Shown: piece after piece, positions 45,123 to 56,165 of the stretch
How the letters are laid out: each line of letters begins with the position of its first letter
Position numbering within the stretch: the first letter of the stretch is position 1
Source: Polietes domitor
Taxonomy: Eukaryota > Arthropoda > Insecta > Diptera > Muscidae
DNA: 64,000 nucleotides
NCBI GenBank assembly: GCA_947397865.1
Contig: OX377620.1
Location: forward strand, 115,481,085-115,545,084
Reading direction: 5' to 3'
The notes under the pieces: model-generated
Told to the model about the DNA's origin: nothing
The model's input: the letters and a program-made list of their open reading frames with translations, nothing else
Database searches by the model: none
Translations under genes and position numbers: made by a program

Positions 45123-45745
45123 TTTGAAATTTGTTGGGGCCATTCCTCTGTAACTTGAAAGCACCACAAAGAAAATAAAAGTTTTATCTTGCGAAATGGG
45201 ACAAAAAGGGATAAAATATAGTACCAATGATACGACAACAGTTAGAATCATGAAATTCGGTGTCTACGTCCCAATAATTCGTTGACGTAAAATAGAGAGA
45301 TTTTTCGAAATTCGTACTTTTAAGGGATATAATTAAAAAAGGGGGATAAAAATGGGACCTACCAAACTGCTGAAGTTGAAATCATGAAATTCAGTGTATA
45401 CATTCTGACTATGAAGACTCGAAAAAAAGTTTTTTCGAAATTTGTACATGAAAATGAAAATGCTTCTTTCTAATGACGACTGACAATCGCCTAATATTTA
45501 GGCATGTTCATTTTCACAATTTCAGCATTTTATTTATATATAGTAGTCGATTTTAAACAGTATACATTATAGTTTGAAATAGTAAACAAATATAGTAATG
45601 TGCATAAAAATATCACAATTTTCGTAATGTGGTGCTGTACTTCTATGTAAAGTCGACATCCTTTAATCTGCTAGTAATACTGTGGAATGTACTCCGTGGT
45701 GAAGGGTATATAAGATTCGGCCGAACTTAACGCATTCTTACTTGT
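45123..45745 (+). mobile_element. R1 element copy 10, 5' truncated
   Basis: Begins mid-array (GGCCATTCCTCTGTAACTTG), shares the subterminal variant of copies 1 and 3 (TTTAAACAGTATACATTATAG), and ends with the shortened palindrome ATTCGGCCGAACTTAACGC and TTACTTGT. Confidence 0.85.
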
Positions 45746-46049
45746 TTTATATTGTTTTTATACCTAGTGTTAATAAACTAATGAAGAAAGTATCATTCTA
45801 ACGATTTATCACTGAAATTTTGGTTGATTTTGCCAAAAATATTTCGAAAAAATCGTTTAAAATATATCACATCATTTTAACACTTCCAAACTGGCACACT
45901 CGCTACAAAAAGACTTCTTAGATTACTTTAAAAAAAATATAAAATGAGAGAATACATACACCAATTTTCAAAACAATCCAGGCTATATAGGTCAAAAATC
46001 GTACCGCTTTCCTCAGAATGACTCATATTGGAATATTTTGGAACTTTAT
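45746..46049. other. Spacer
   Basis: AT-rich. AATTTTGGTTGATTTTGCC (about 45825) may match the outer part of the right duplication arm, weakly. Confidence 0.35.
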
Positions 46050-46920
46050 TCTTTTAAAAAATTCCAAAAGAAAATAAACTTTGAACTTACCATGTTACCC
46101 AGCAAACCGAACCATATCAGCTGTAAATCAGCTTCAGGTGATTTGCCTTATATTGATGTATTGTTAACTGCAGTTACTGCTGTTAATGTTCGTTCTCTCT
46201 TGTCAAACCCACACTTATCAAGTCCATCATGCATGTCCGCAAGGAAAATAAAAAGTTTAACACAGACGAACGAACTAGCCACGAATAATAACAGCTTAAA
46301 CCGAATGAACTACAGCTACTCTCTCTCTCTCACTATATCACCATCCGTAGTGATACCGAATACTTGTTGAATTGGTATGGAAACCTTTTTCGGTGAATAA
46401 CGAAATTAATTTACACCGGCACGTACACACACTATTGATAAATTTTGCTTTGTTATTTTTCTTTCTGTTTCCACACTCCTTCCAATCACAAAAAAACTTC
46501 ATCCTACTTTTCCTAACACGAACGATATGTGTAAAATATAAAACGATACCACAAAAAAATCACAGTTTACAGACACAAAATTGTAGACACGACCGATCAC
46601 TATGCAAATTGCCAAAAAACTGAAGAAAGGGAAACGACAAAAACAAATAAAACAAAAGTTCCTTCTCATACGGCGAATTGACAGTGAGTTGCTGAGATGG
46701 TGTGCGAGAGAAAGGGAGAGAAAGTGCAAGAAAAAGCGGGAAATAAAAATAAGTTGGAACAGGAAATCAACAACACACCAAGGCTAAATGAGAAAATGTT
46801 GACGAACTACGGCGAATTTGAGTTGAAATGAGAAAAACTATATTAAAGAGGCTTACATTTCATAGACAGAGCTTTATTAGTTTGTAAAAAGAGGAGAAAT
46901 TAAGAAACGACTAATTAGTA
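46050..46920 (-). promoter_or_regulatory. Left arm of a head-to-head inverted duplication (promoter/first-exon-like)
   Basis: Read on the minus strand, it aligns with 48750-49440 on the + strand over several hundred bases. Landmarks in order are GCTTTATTAGTTTGTAAAAA, AATTGTAGACACGACCG-type, TTGCTTTGTTATTTT on the opposite strand, GAGAGAGAGAGTAGC, TTCATTCGGTTTAA, TTTTTATTTTCC, GGTTCGGTTTGCTGGGTAAC and the donor-like GGTAAGTTCAAAG at its 3' edge. The homologous ATG frame hits a stop after about 29 codons. It reads as a 5' exon plus promoter, or as an element's long terminal repeat. Confidence 0.6.
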
Positions 46921-46984
46921 CAGAATGGCGCACAATGGTTTGATTTGAGTTCTTTAAAACTTGTATCACTGAGTAATTTCAGGT

Positions 46985-47377
46985 GAAGCGATTTTGATGA
47001 AATTCCCCAATTACGTACTTATAAGACAATTACGTATAAGGCAAATAAAGCAGCATTTCCCGATTTTCTAAGAAATTCTAGACAGGCAAGATTTTGATAT
47101 CCGAAGCCCCAAGATTTGAATTACGTGTTATTGATAACTTGGCTAGTTATCAAGTTATCGGAGAAAAAAGTTTGGAAAAATCGAAAGAAAAAATTGAATT
47201 TTGTGAAAATGTAGCCAAATTTAAAAATTTCGAAAAACAAAAAATTTTCGATAACTATCGATATTCGATATCGAAATTGTAAATTAAAGTGTTATTTTTA
47301 GGTAATTAAAAAAGGCGAAATTTTCTGGTAAAAATTCTCGATAACTTATCTACTTATATCGAGTTATCGAAATCAAA
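46985..47377. other. AT-rich stretch with TATCGATA-like motifs
   Basis: A perfect TATCGATA (47256-47263) and about ten related ATCGA, TCGAT or GATAACT words on both strands, including AGTTATCAAGTTATCG. TATCGATA is the DRE motif in flies. No adjacent gene start is evident. Confidence 0.35.
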
Positions 47378-48473
47378 AATACAATTCAATTCGGTGAAAA
47401 AGTGAAAACGGGAAGGTTTTTTGTATCCTGTAAATGTATGTGTTTGACAAAAAATTTTATATCGGAAAGGACATTTGTATGAGGATATATTGAAACCTGG
47501 AACGAAATAATTGAAATATAAAATGTATAGTTTGGCCAAAATCGGTTAAACTTATGGGAGCAACATTTGAATTTGGGCTATATTTAAATCTGCACCGATC
47601 TTACACACTTTCACCATAGTTTTGTTTAGTTAGATTATAAGATGTTGTGCGAAATTTAAAGAAAATCGAGCACAATATGTGGCTTTTAAAGCGGCAAAAG
47701 TCAAATCGGGAGCGACATTTGTATGGGGGCTATATCTAAATCTGAACTGATCTTACCCAATTTCTGCATAGTGTTTCTAGTTGGATTATAAGATGTTGTC
47801 CCAAATTTAAAGAAAATCGGGTACAATATATGTTTTTTAGAGCGCATAATTCAAATCGGGAGCGACATTTGTATGGGGCCTATATCTAAATCTGAACCGA
47901 TCTAGCCCGCTTTAGCCACAGGTGTTTCTAGTTAGATTATAAGATGTTGTGCCAAATTTAAAGAAAATCGATTAGAATATGTGGCATTTAAAGCGGAAAA
48001 AGTCAAATCGGGAGCGACATTTATATGGGGGCTATATCTAAATCTGAACCGATTTGACCTATTTTCACCATAGATGTTCTTAGTTTAAATATAAGATGTT
48101 TTGCCAAATCTGAAGACAATCTGATACAATATGTGGCTTCTAGAGCGGAAAAGTCAAATCGGGAGCGAAATTTGTATGGGAGCTATATATAAACCTGAAC
48201 CGATCTGACCGATATTCACCATGGGTGTTTCTAGTGGAAATATAAGATGTTTTACCAAATCTGAAGACAATCTGATACATTATGTGGTTTCTAGAGCGGA
48301 AAAAGTCAAATCGGGAGCGAAATTTGTATGGGAGCTATATATAAATCTGAACCGATCTAACGCATTTTTACCACAGGTGTTTCTAGTTACAATATAAGAT
48401 GTTTTGCCAATTTTAAAGAAAATCTGTTGTAATATGTGGTATCTAGAGTGAAAAGGGTCAAATCGGGAGTGAA
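47378..48473 (-). mobile_element. R2 element copy j, both ends missing
   Basis: Subterminal part (TCGGTGAAAAAGTGAAAACGG, TGTATCCTGTAAATGTATGTG), then about six units of about 150 bp. It lacks the terminal palindrome and the 5' region. It occupies most of the space between the two duplication arms. Confidence 0.85.
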
Positions 48474-48749
48474 GATGTATGTGTATAAGATGGCGTGTAA
48501 ACGAAACAACGTAACGGAACCACCACCCTTCAACATAGTATACTTCGCTGTTTATAAGTTTTGTGATCAGAAAAAAAATATTCAAAAAACAAAATTTTTT
48601 CCGCGATCCCACATACATTTTATATTTATTTCATAATTTACTGGATTTTTACTTTTACATTTGCTTTTTCAGCTTTTGCTAAAGCCAACAACACGCATTT
48701 CTACTCGTTAGTTTTCTTCCAATTCGCCCATGTTTTCCTTCATTGCGTT

Positions 48750-49440
48750 TTTTTGGTAATTTCACCTGTTTTTACAAACTAATAAAGCTCTTTTCAATCT
48801 TGTTCTAATTTCTCTCATTCTCTTGCACTCTCTCTCCCTCAAACGCAATATGAGGAACTGGCTCTCAATGCATACGGAGCTTTCCTTGTTTTTGTTTCTT
48901 TAGTTTTTCGACAATTTGTATAGTAATCGGTTGTGTCTACAATTTTCTGAAATAAAATAAATAAAAGTAATAGTAAATTGTGATTATCAATTGCATCGTT
49001 TAATGTCGTCCGTGCGTGAGTTTCATTGCGTCAGTTTTGTTCTTATGCTACTTTTAAGGAGTGTGTCGATAAGAAACGAAAATAACAAAGCAACATTCAT
49101 TGTGTGTGTGTGTGCCTGTGTAAATGAAGTTCGCCATTCGCTATCGGGTTCCTTAAGAATTCAACAAGTGTTCGATAGAGAGAGTGCTACGCCATCATTC
49201 ATTCGGTTTACGGTATTCTTCGTGGGTGGTTCGGTCGTTAGTGTAACTTTTTTATTTTCCTGGGCGAACATGTATGATAGACTTGTTAAGTATGAGTGTG
49301 ACAGGAGAAAACTGAAATTGCAGTTGAACAATAACATAAATACAAGGCAACTTATCTGTTGGTTACAGCTGGCTGTTATGGTTCGGATTGCTGGGCAATT
49401 TGGTAAGTTGAAAGCTTAATTTCTGTTGGAATCCAATACA
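48750..49440 (+). promoter_or_regulatory. Right arm of the head-to-head inverted duplication (promoter/first-exon-like)
   Basis: Counterpart of 46050-46920. It includes GATAGAGAGAGTGC, then TCATTC around 49199-49204, which fits a fly initiator with A at 49201, and GGTTC at +28 to +32 (49228-49232), which fits the DPE consensus RGWYV. A frame through ATG at 49270 (MYDRLVKYECDRRKLKL.. LQLAVMVRIAGQF) runs into GGTAAGTTG at about 49402, an excellent 5' splice site. Whether that short frame is coding is unknown, as the other arm does not keep it. A divergent pair of duplicated first exons is the favoured reading. Confidence 0.55.
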
Positions 49441-49566
49441 TTTTGAAAATGTGAAGTAAATGAATTCCGTTTAAAATTGGGTTTGTTTGGCGCCTTTTCA
49501 AATCAACCAAATTGTAGAAACAACAATGGTGTAAAATGGCTGTTATACCTAAGCATGTGTAAAATA
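49441..49566. other. Spacer
   Basis: Nothing recognised beyond possible intron sequence after the donor. Confidence 0.4.
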
Positions 49567-50154
49567 TTTACACACTCCACGAGAGTATTATGTCTTTGTG
49601 CATTTGTTTTTAACACCCAAAAGGAAACGAGTTAGATCCATCGTTTATATACAGATCGGCTTAGAATCACATTCTTTGTCGATTTAGCAATGTCCGTCTG
49701 TCCATCTATTGTTGTAATCAATTTACAGGTCGCAATTATAGTCCGATCGTAACGAAAATTGGCATAAGTGAGTTTTGTGGATCAACGACGATCGCTAATT
49801 AATTTGAAGCAAATCGGTTCAGATTTAGATATAGCCCCCATACAAATCTCGCTCCCGATTTTAGATTTTCCGCTCTAGAAACCACATATTTCACTCGATT
49901 TGCTTCAAATTTGGCTCAGTACCCTATAATTGAAGTAGAAACAGCAATGGTGAAAATCGGTCAGATCGGTTCAGATTTTGATATAGCCCCCATACAAATG
50001 TCGCTCCTGATTTGACTTTTTGCGCTCTAGAAACCACATATTTCACTCGATTTGCTTCAAATTTGGCACAATACCCTATAATTAAAGTAGAAACAGCAAT
50101 GGTGAAAATCGGTCAGTTCGGTTCAGATTTAGATATACCCCCCATACAAATGTA

Positions 50155-50772
50155 AAGGGTGATTTTTTAAGAGCTTGATAACTTTTTTTTAAAAAAAACG
50201 CATAAAATTTGCAAAATCTCATCGGTTCTTTATTTGAAACGTTAGATTGGCCCATGACATTTACTTTTTGAAGATAATTTCATTTAAATGTGGACCGCGG
50301 CTGCGTCTTAGGTGGTCCATCCGCTTAGTCCAATTTTGGCATTTCCACGTTTTTGAGTAACAGAGACCCAATTGGTGCGAACGGCGACGAATCGAAAATT
50401 GGTGGTCATCATTAACACTGGCCGATACAGCTGCGATATTTTCTTCAGTTCGCACTCTACGTAAGCGTGTTGGTGGTTTAATGTCCAACAATGTAAATTT
50501 GGTGCGAAATTTAGTCACAATAGCCCGAATAGCCGCTTCAGTGGGTCGATTAAACTGACCATAAAATGGAAGCGCGCAATGAACTTTCTTAACAGAGCAC
50601 GCATTTTGATAATAAAATTCAATAATTTGCAAGCGTTGTTCGTTTGTAAAACGATTCATGATGAAATGTCAAAGCATACTGAGCATCTTTCTCTTTGACA
50701 CCATGTCTGAAATCCCACGTGATCTGTCAAATACTAATGCATGAAAATCCTAACCTCAAAAAAATCACTCTT
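50155..50772 (-). mobile_element. Mariner-like deletion derivative, lineage B, copy B2
   Basis: 618 bp flanked by TA (50153-50154, 50773-50774). Ends are AAGGGTGATTTTTTAAGAGC and AAGAGTGATTTTTTTGAGG inverted, the same as lineage A. Sister satellite units at 51066, 51369 and 51673 show the empty site ACAAATGTAGCTCCCG, which proves insertion at TA. Confidence 0.95.
50261..50659 (-). CDS. Intact 132-aa DNA-binding-domain-only transposase derivative
   Basis: Starts at a normal ATG (MNRFTNEQRLQIIEFYYQ) and runs uninterrupted to a stop. It keeps the whole N-terminal helix-turn-helix region (CSVKKVHCALPFYGQFNRPTEAAIRAIVTKF, TRLRRVRTEENIAAVSASVND, QFSIRRRSHQLG). It then joins, in frame at SKTWKCQNWTKRMD, the last residues HLRRSRGPHLNEIIFKK. 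The catalytic core with all three Asp residues is deleted. A protein like this could bind the family's terminal repeats without cutting and so act as a repressor; that is inference. Expression is unproven. The deletion junction is the same as in B1. Confidence 0.75.
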   Translation of the reverse strand: MNRFTNEQRLQIIEFYYQNACSVKKVHCALPFYGQFNRPTEAAIRAIVTKFRTKFTLLDIKPPTRLRRVRTEENIAAVSASVNDDHQFSIRRRSHQLGLCYSKTWKCQNWTKRMDHLRRSRGPHLNEIIFKK

Positions 50773-53019
50773 TAGCTCCCGATTTGACTTTTTGTGCTCT
50801 AGAAACCACACATTTCACTCGATTTGCTTCAAATTTTGCACAGTATCCTATAATTGAACTGGAAACAGCTATGCTGAAAATCGGTCTGATCGGTTCAGAT
50901 TTTGATATAGCCGCCACACAAATGTCGCTCCTGATTTGACTTTTTGCGCTCTAGAAACCACATATTTCACTCGATTTGCTTCAAATTTGGCACAGTACCC
51001 TATAATTAAAGTAGAAACAGCAATGGTGAAAATCGGTCAGTTCGGTTCAGATTTAGATATACCCCCCATACAAATGTAGCTCCCGATTTGACTTTTTGTG
51101 CTCTAGAAACCACACATTTCACTCGATTTGCTTCAAATTTGGCACAGTATCCTATAATTGAACTGGAAACAGCTATGCTGAAAATCGGTCTGATCGGTTC
51201 AGATTTTGATATAGCCGCCACACAAATGTCGCTCCTGATTTGACTTTTTGCGCTCTAGAACCACTTATTTCACTAGATTTGCTTCAAATTCGGAACAGTA
51301 CCCTATAATTAAAGTAGAAATAGAAATGGTGAAAATCGGTCAGTTCGGTTCAGATTTAGATATACCCCCCATACAAATGTAGCTCCCGATTTGACTTTTT
51401 GTGCTCTAGAAACCACACATTTCACTCGATTTGCTTCAAATTTGGCACAGTATCCTATAATTGAACTGGAAACAGCTATGCTGAAAATCGGTCTGATCGG
51501 TTCAGATTTTGATATAGCAGCCACACAAATGTCGCTCCTGATTTGACTTTTTGCGCTCTAGAAACCACATATTTCACTCGATTTGCTTCAAATTTGGCAC
51601 AGTACCCTATAATTAAAGTAGAAACAGCAATGGTGAAAATCGGTCAGTTCGGTTCAGATTTAGATATACCCCCCATACAAATGTAGCTCCCGATTTGACT
51701 TTTTGTGCTCTAGAAACCACACATTTCACTCGATTTGCTTCAAATTTGGCACAGTATCCTATAATTGAACTGGAAACAGCTATGCTGAAAATCGGTCTGA
51801 TCGGTTCAGATTTTGATATAGCCGCCACACAAATGTCGCTCCTGATTTGACTTTTTGCGCTCTAGAACCACTTATTTCACTCGATTTGCTTCAAATTCGG
51901 AACAGTACCCTATAATTAAAGTAGAAATAGAAATGGTGAAAATCGGTCAGATCGGTTCAGATTTTGATATAGACCCCATACAAATGTTGCTCCCGATTTG
52001 ACTTTTGCCGCTCCAAAAACCACATATTGTACCCGATTTTCTTTTAATTTGGCAATACATCTTATAATCTAACTAGAAACAGCTGTGCTGAAGGTGGGTA
52101 AGATCGGTTCAGATTTATATATAGCCCCCATATAAATGTCGCTCCCGATTTGACATTTTCCGCTCTAAAAAACACATATTGTACCCGATATTCTTTAAAT
52201 TTGGCACAACATCTTATAATACAACATGAAACACCTATGCAGAAAGTGGTTAAGATCGGTTCAGATTTAGATATAGCCCCCATACAAATGTCGCTCCCGA
52301 TTTGACATTTTCCGCTCTAAAAACACATATTGTACCCGATAGTCTTTAAATTCGTCACAACATCTTATAATCTAACTAGAAACAGCTGTGCTGAATGTGG
52401 GTAAGATCGGTTCAGATTTAGATATAGCCCCCATACAAATGTCGGTCCCGCTTTGACTTTTTCCGCTCTAAAAACCACATATTGTACCCGACATTCTTCA
52501 AATTTGGCTTAACACCTTATAATCTAACTAGAAACTCTTGTCCCAAAAGCGGGCTAGATCGGTTCAGATTTAGATATAGCCCCCAAACAAATGTCGCTCC
52601 CAATTTGACTTTTTCCGCTCTAGAAACCACATATTGTATCCGATTTTCTTTAAATTTGGCGCAACATCTTATAATTCAACTAAAAAGACCAATAGTGAAT
52701 GTTGGTAAGATCGGTACAGATTTAGATATAATTTTTTTATATATATACAAATGTTGATCCCAAATATTTTGGCCAAACTTTTCATATTATATTTCATCTA
52801 TAAACATACATGGTGAAAGCGGGTCACATCGTTCCATGTTTCAATATACCCCCATACAGATGTCCTTTCCGATTTAAAATTTTTTGTCAAACACATACAT
52901 TTACAGGATACAAAAATCCTTCCCGATTTCACTTTTTTACAGAATTGAATTGTAATAGGATAGAAAGTGGAGTGTATCATATAGTCGGCTCCGTCCGACT
53001 GTAGACTTTGCTTACTTGT

Positions 53020-53239
53020 TTTTCTATATTTCTATAGGTTTATATCTATAATAAAACTTCTACATTTATGTATTGATATACAGCTGCGGTCAAAAAATAG
53101 CAGAATAATAAAATCGACAAAGAAAAATATTAGTTTTACTTGGATATCGTTAAAAGTTTTTACGGTGATTGGCATTCTTAATAAGGCTTTAAATAAACAA
53201 ATAAGTGAAAAGTCTTTAAATTCGGCAGGTGCGTAGCTC
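53020..53239. other. Spacer between R2 copy k and R1 copy 11
   Basis: AT-rich. CAGCTGCGGTCAAAAAATAGCAG (about 53081-53103) resembles Tc1-like ends but has no partner. Confidence 0.4.
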
Positions 53240-54409
53240 CGTCCACCATTTAGGAAAGCCTTTTATTTAGCGTTTCTACGAACTCAGAAAAATTTATAAA
53301 TAGAATTTCATGATTCTAGCTTGATATATACCATTTGTATCCCCTTCCGCTCACATGCGCGTCTACACAATCAGAGGAATGTACACGCCAAATATTATGA
53401 CTCTAGGTGCAGCCATTTGGTCGGCACCAATTTTATTCCATTTTGAACCTAAAAGTACGAGTAACGAAAGATTCCATTATATTTCGAGTCTACGCAACCG
53501 ACACGAAATATATACTAATTTTCAATATTATAGCTGCAGCGTTTTGATTAGTAACAATTGTACCCCCTTTCTTCAGGTTTTCCCATGAAAGTACAAATTT
53601 CGAAAATTTCCATGATTTTGCACATTTATAAATATTTCTAGCTGCAGCCATTTAGTCCTTACCATTGTTATCCTTTTTCCACATTTAAGGGGATATGGGG
53701 GTAGGAGAGTATGGGGGTGTGTTTTAGTATTTCTGTGTGTGGGTGTTTTTCAATGGTTGGCGACTAGGTAAGAAAATTTGTTGAGAGTCATCCGGTATAC
53801 CGTTGGTGGTATGCCTTTATGGCTCTCATTCTTTGTTAGCCGTCAATTGTCTATGCGGTTACATCCTTGTTCCTAATCAGCCACCCCTGATCCGATTTAA
53901 CCCTTTTGAGAATCCCAAAAGGTCATTAATGGTGCGGGTTGCAATATCCTCTATGTTACTGATGAAATAACTTCCTAGGTATTTATTTCTGCGTACACAA
54001 AGCGCTGGACATCTGCAGATTATGTGTAGAGGAATATACAAACCGAATTTTAGTCTACTAGCTATTGCCGTCTCACAGATACAATTTTGATCCCTTTTTC
54101 TCCCATTTCACCCCCTAAAGGTATGAATAATTTTATGGTGCGCGTTTATGCTATAAATGGATTGAACTTAACAAATATGAAGTAAATACACAGCAGAAAT
54201 CATTATTCCTGCTGTAGCTGTTTAGTTTGTATCATTTTTCTCTCTGTTCCCATTTTACACCTTAAAAGTACAAATTTGGAAACAAAAACTCTGTATACCT
54301 GCGCAGTTGGAGGAATGTATACGATAAATTCCACTATTCTAGCTACAACCATTTGGTTGGTACCATTTTTATCCCTCTCTTTCAGTGTTACCCCCTTGAA
54401 GGTACGAAT

Positions 54410-55013
54410 TTAAAAAAGAAAAAAACGGCGTTAAGTTCGGCTGAGCCGAACTTTATACACCCTCCATCATGCATTGCAGTCCACTGAGGCTGTCGATTTT
54501 CGTAGAAGTGCAGTAATGTTACAGGAAAATATATTATTCTTAATACAGCCAAACCAAAACAAATACAAATATTGAAAAAATAATTTTATAAATAAATATA
54601 ATATTTTTATTATTTCAAACCACGTTTACAAGGCCAAGCTACCAATACCTTTACACTATATATATCGAAATAATGCTTCAAGTAAATTCAAAAAATAAAT
54701 ATTCTTATATGTATATTTCCAAAAAGTACGAATTTGGAAAAATCCGGAATTTTTTCCCTTTAGGCCGATTTCGCCCAGTTTCAAGCCCAACCGATCTGCG
54801 ACTATAAGTCGTATTTATGCAAAATTTGGACCTCCTAGCGCCTTTCTTTTAGATGCTAGCGTGCTTTCAACAGACGGACGGACATGGCTAGATCGTCTTC
54901 GAATTTTATGATGATCAAGAATATATATACTTTATAGGGTCTCAGGTCGATATTTCAAGGTGTTACAAACCGAATGACAAAGTTAGTATACCCCCATCCT
55001 GGAGGGTACAAGA
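54410..55013 (-). mobile_element. R1 element copy 12, short form nested in copy 11
   Basis: Palindrome GTTCGGCTGAGCCGAAC and TACACCCTCCATCATG at one side; GACGGACGGACATGGC, GGGTCTCAGGTCGATATTTC and CCATCCTGGAGGGTACA at the other. Nearly all tandem units have been lost, leaving about 600 bp. Confidence 0.85.
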
Positions 55014-55223
55014 ACCTTTTTTTCGTGTCTACTTCACACCGAATTACCTGTTTAGAGCTGTTTTCGTTTGTTGTTATCCCTTTTTGCTATATTTCACAAA
55101 TAAGTATCGATTTTTTGTGAGCGTTTATGCTAGAATAGGGGAATCTGGATACCAAATATCAAGTAAATATAAGCAGACATATTAAAAAAAACTTGATTAA
55201 ATACTCCAAATAATAGGAGTAAA

Positions 55224-56052
55224 ACAAGTAAGGAAAGGCTAAAGTCGGGCGGGCCGATTCTATGATACACTCCACTTTCAATCCGAATACAATTTAATTC
55301 GGCGAAAAAGTGAAAACGGGAAGGATTTTTGTATCCTGTAAATGTATGTGTTTGACAAAAAATTTTAAATCGGAAAGGACATTTGTATGGGGGTATATTG
55401 AAATCTGGAACGAAATAGGTGAAATATAATATGTATAGTTTGGCCAAAATCGGTTAAACATTTGGGAACAACATTTGTATTTGCGCTATATTTAAATCTG
55501 AACCGATCTTAGCCACTTTCACCATAGGTTTTTTTTATTGGATTATAAGCTGTTGTGCCAAATTTAAAGAAAATCGAGTACAATATGTGGTTTTTAAAGC
55601 GGCAAAAGTCAAATCGGGAGCCACATTTGTTTGGGGGCTATATCTAAATCTTAACCGATCTTACCCACTTTCAGCATAGGTGTTTCTAGTTGGATTATAA
55701 GATGTTGTGCCAAATTTAAAGAAAATTGGGTACAATATGTAGTTTCTAGAGCGGAAAATGTCAAATCGGGAGCGACATTTGTATGGGGGCTATATCTAAA
55801 TCTAAACCTGCCTCAAATTAAATATCGTTCGTCCTTGATCCACAAAACTTACTTGTGCCAATTTTTGTTAAGATCGGACTATAACTGCGACCTGTTATTT
55901 GATTACAACAATAGATGGACAGACGGACATTGCTAAATCGACTCAAAAAGTGATTCTACGTCGATCGGTATACTTAACAATGGGTCTATCTCACTTCCTT
56001 TTGGGTGTTACAAACAAATGCACAAAGCCATAATACTCTCGTGGAGTGTATA
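55224..56052 (-). mobile_element. R2 element copy l, nested in R1 copy 11
   Basis: ACAAGTAAGGAAAGGCTAAAG, palindrome GTCGGGCGGGCCGA, subterminal GGTGAAAAAG-type sequence, three units, 5' core, and CTCTCGTGGAGTGTATA. Both ends present. Confidence 0.9.
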
Positions 56053-56165
56053 AATAGTGGACCGACTTCGCCCAATTTCAATCCTCGATCTATTTTTAGA
56101 AAATTTGGACGTTCAGGCTCCTATCTTTTAGATGCTTTCAACAGAGTGACGAATGGACGGAACAC

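Larger units (their letters stand above)
49851..51988 (+). repeat. Higher-order satellite repeat, 304/303-bp dimers
   Basis: Equivalent GCTCCCGATTTGA starts at 49851, 50775, 51079, 51382, 51686 and 51989. Lengths are 304 (before the mariner insert), 304, 303, 304 and 303. Dimers 1 and 3 after the insert share ACCACATATTTCAC and GCACAGTACCC. Dimers 2 and 4 share AACCACTTATTTCAC and ATTCGGAACAG. So a 607-bp tetramer is itself duplicated. Confidence 0.9.
49567..53019 (+). mobile_element. R2 element copy k, expanded into a satellite array
   Basis: Proper ends: TTACACACTCCACGAGAGTATT at the left, and AGTCGGCTCCGTCCGACTGT with CTTACTTGT at the right. Between them are nearly twenty units of about 150 bp, against about seven in copy c. 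It is interrupted by mariner-like copy B2 (50155-50772). Units at 49851-51988 are far more alike than the rest and form higher-order repeats. Frames such as 51006-51221, recurring every 303-304 bp, are repeat artefacts. Confidence 0.9.
53240..56165 (-). mobile_element. R1 element copy 11, diverged, hosting two nested elements
   Basis: Old R1 copy read in three pieces: 53240-54409 with diverged units, 55014-55223, and 56053-56165, which holds the 5' region (TTTCAATCC, TTTGGACGTTC, TTTAGATGCTTTCAACAGA). It was split by R1 copy 12 and R2 copy l. Bases 53700-54010 inside it are GT-rich and unlike R1, probably another insertion. Confidence 0.75.

Noticed and set aside
48991..49419. 142-codon frame in the right duplication arm as a complete protein
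   Set aside because: It crosses the GA tract and promoter-like block, the left arm does not keep it, and its end lies beyond a strong splice donor. Only the part after 49270 might be coding.
51006..51828. Three identical 71-codon frames every 303-304 bp
   Set aside because: They are by-products of the R2 higher-order repeat.
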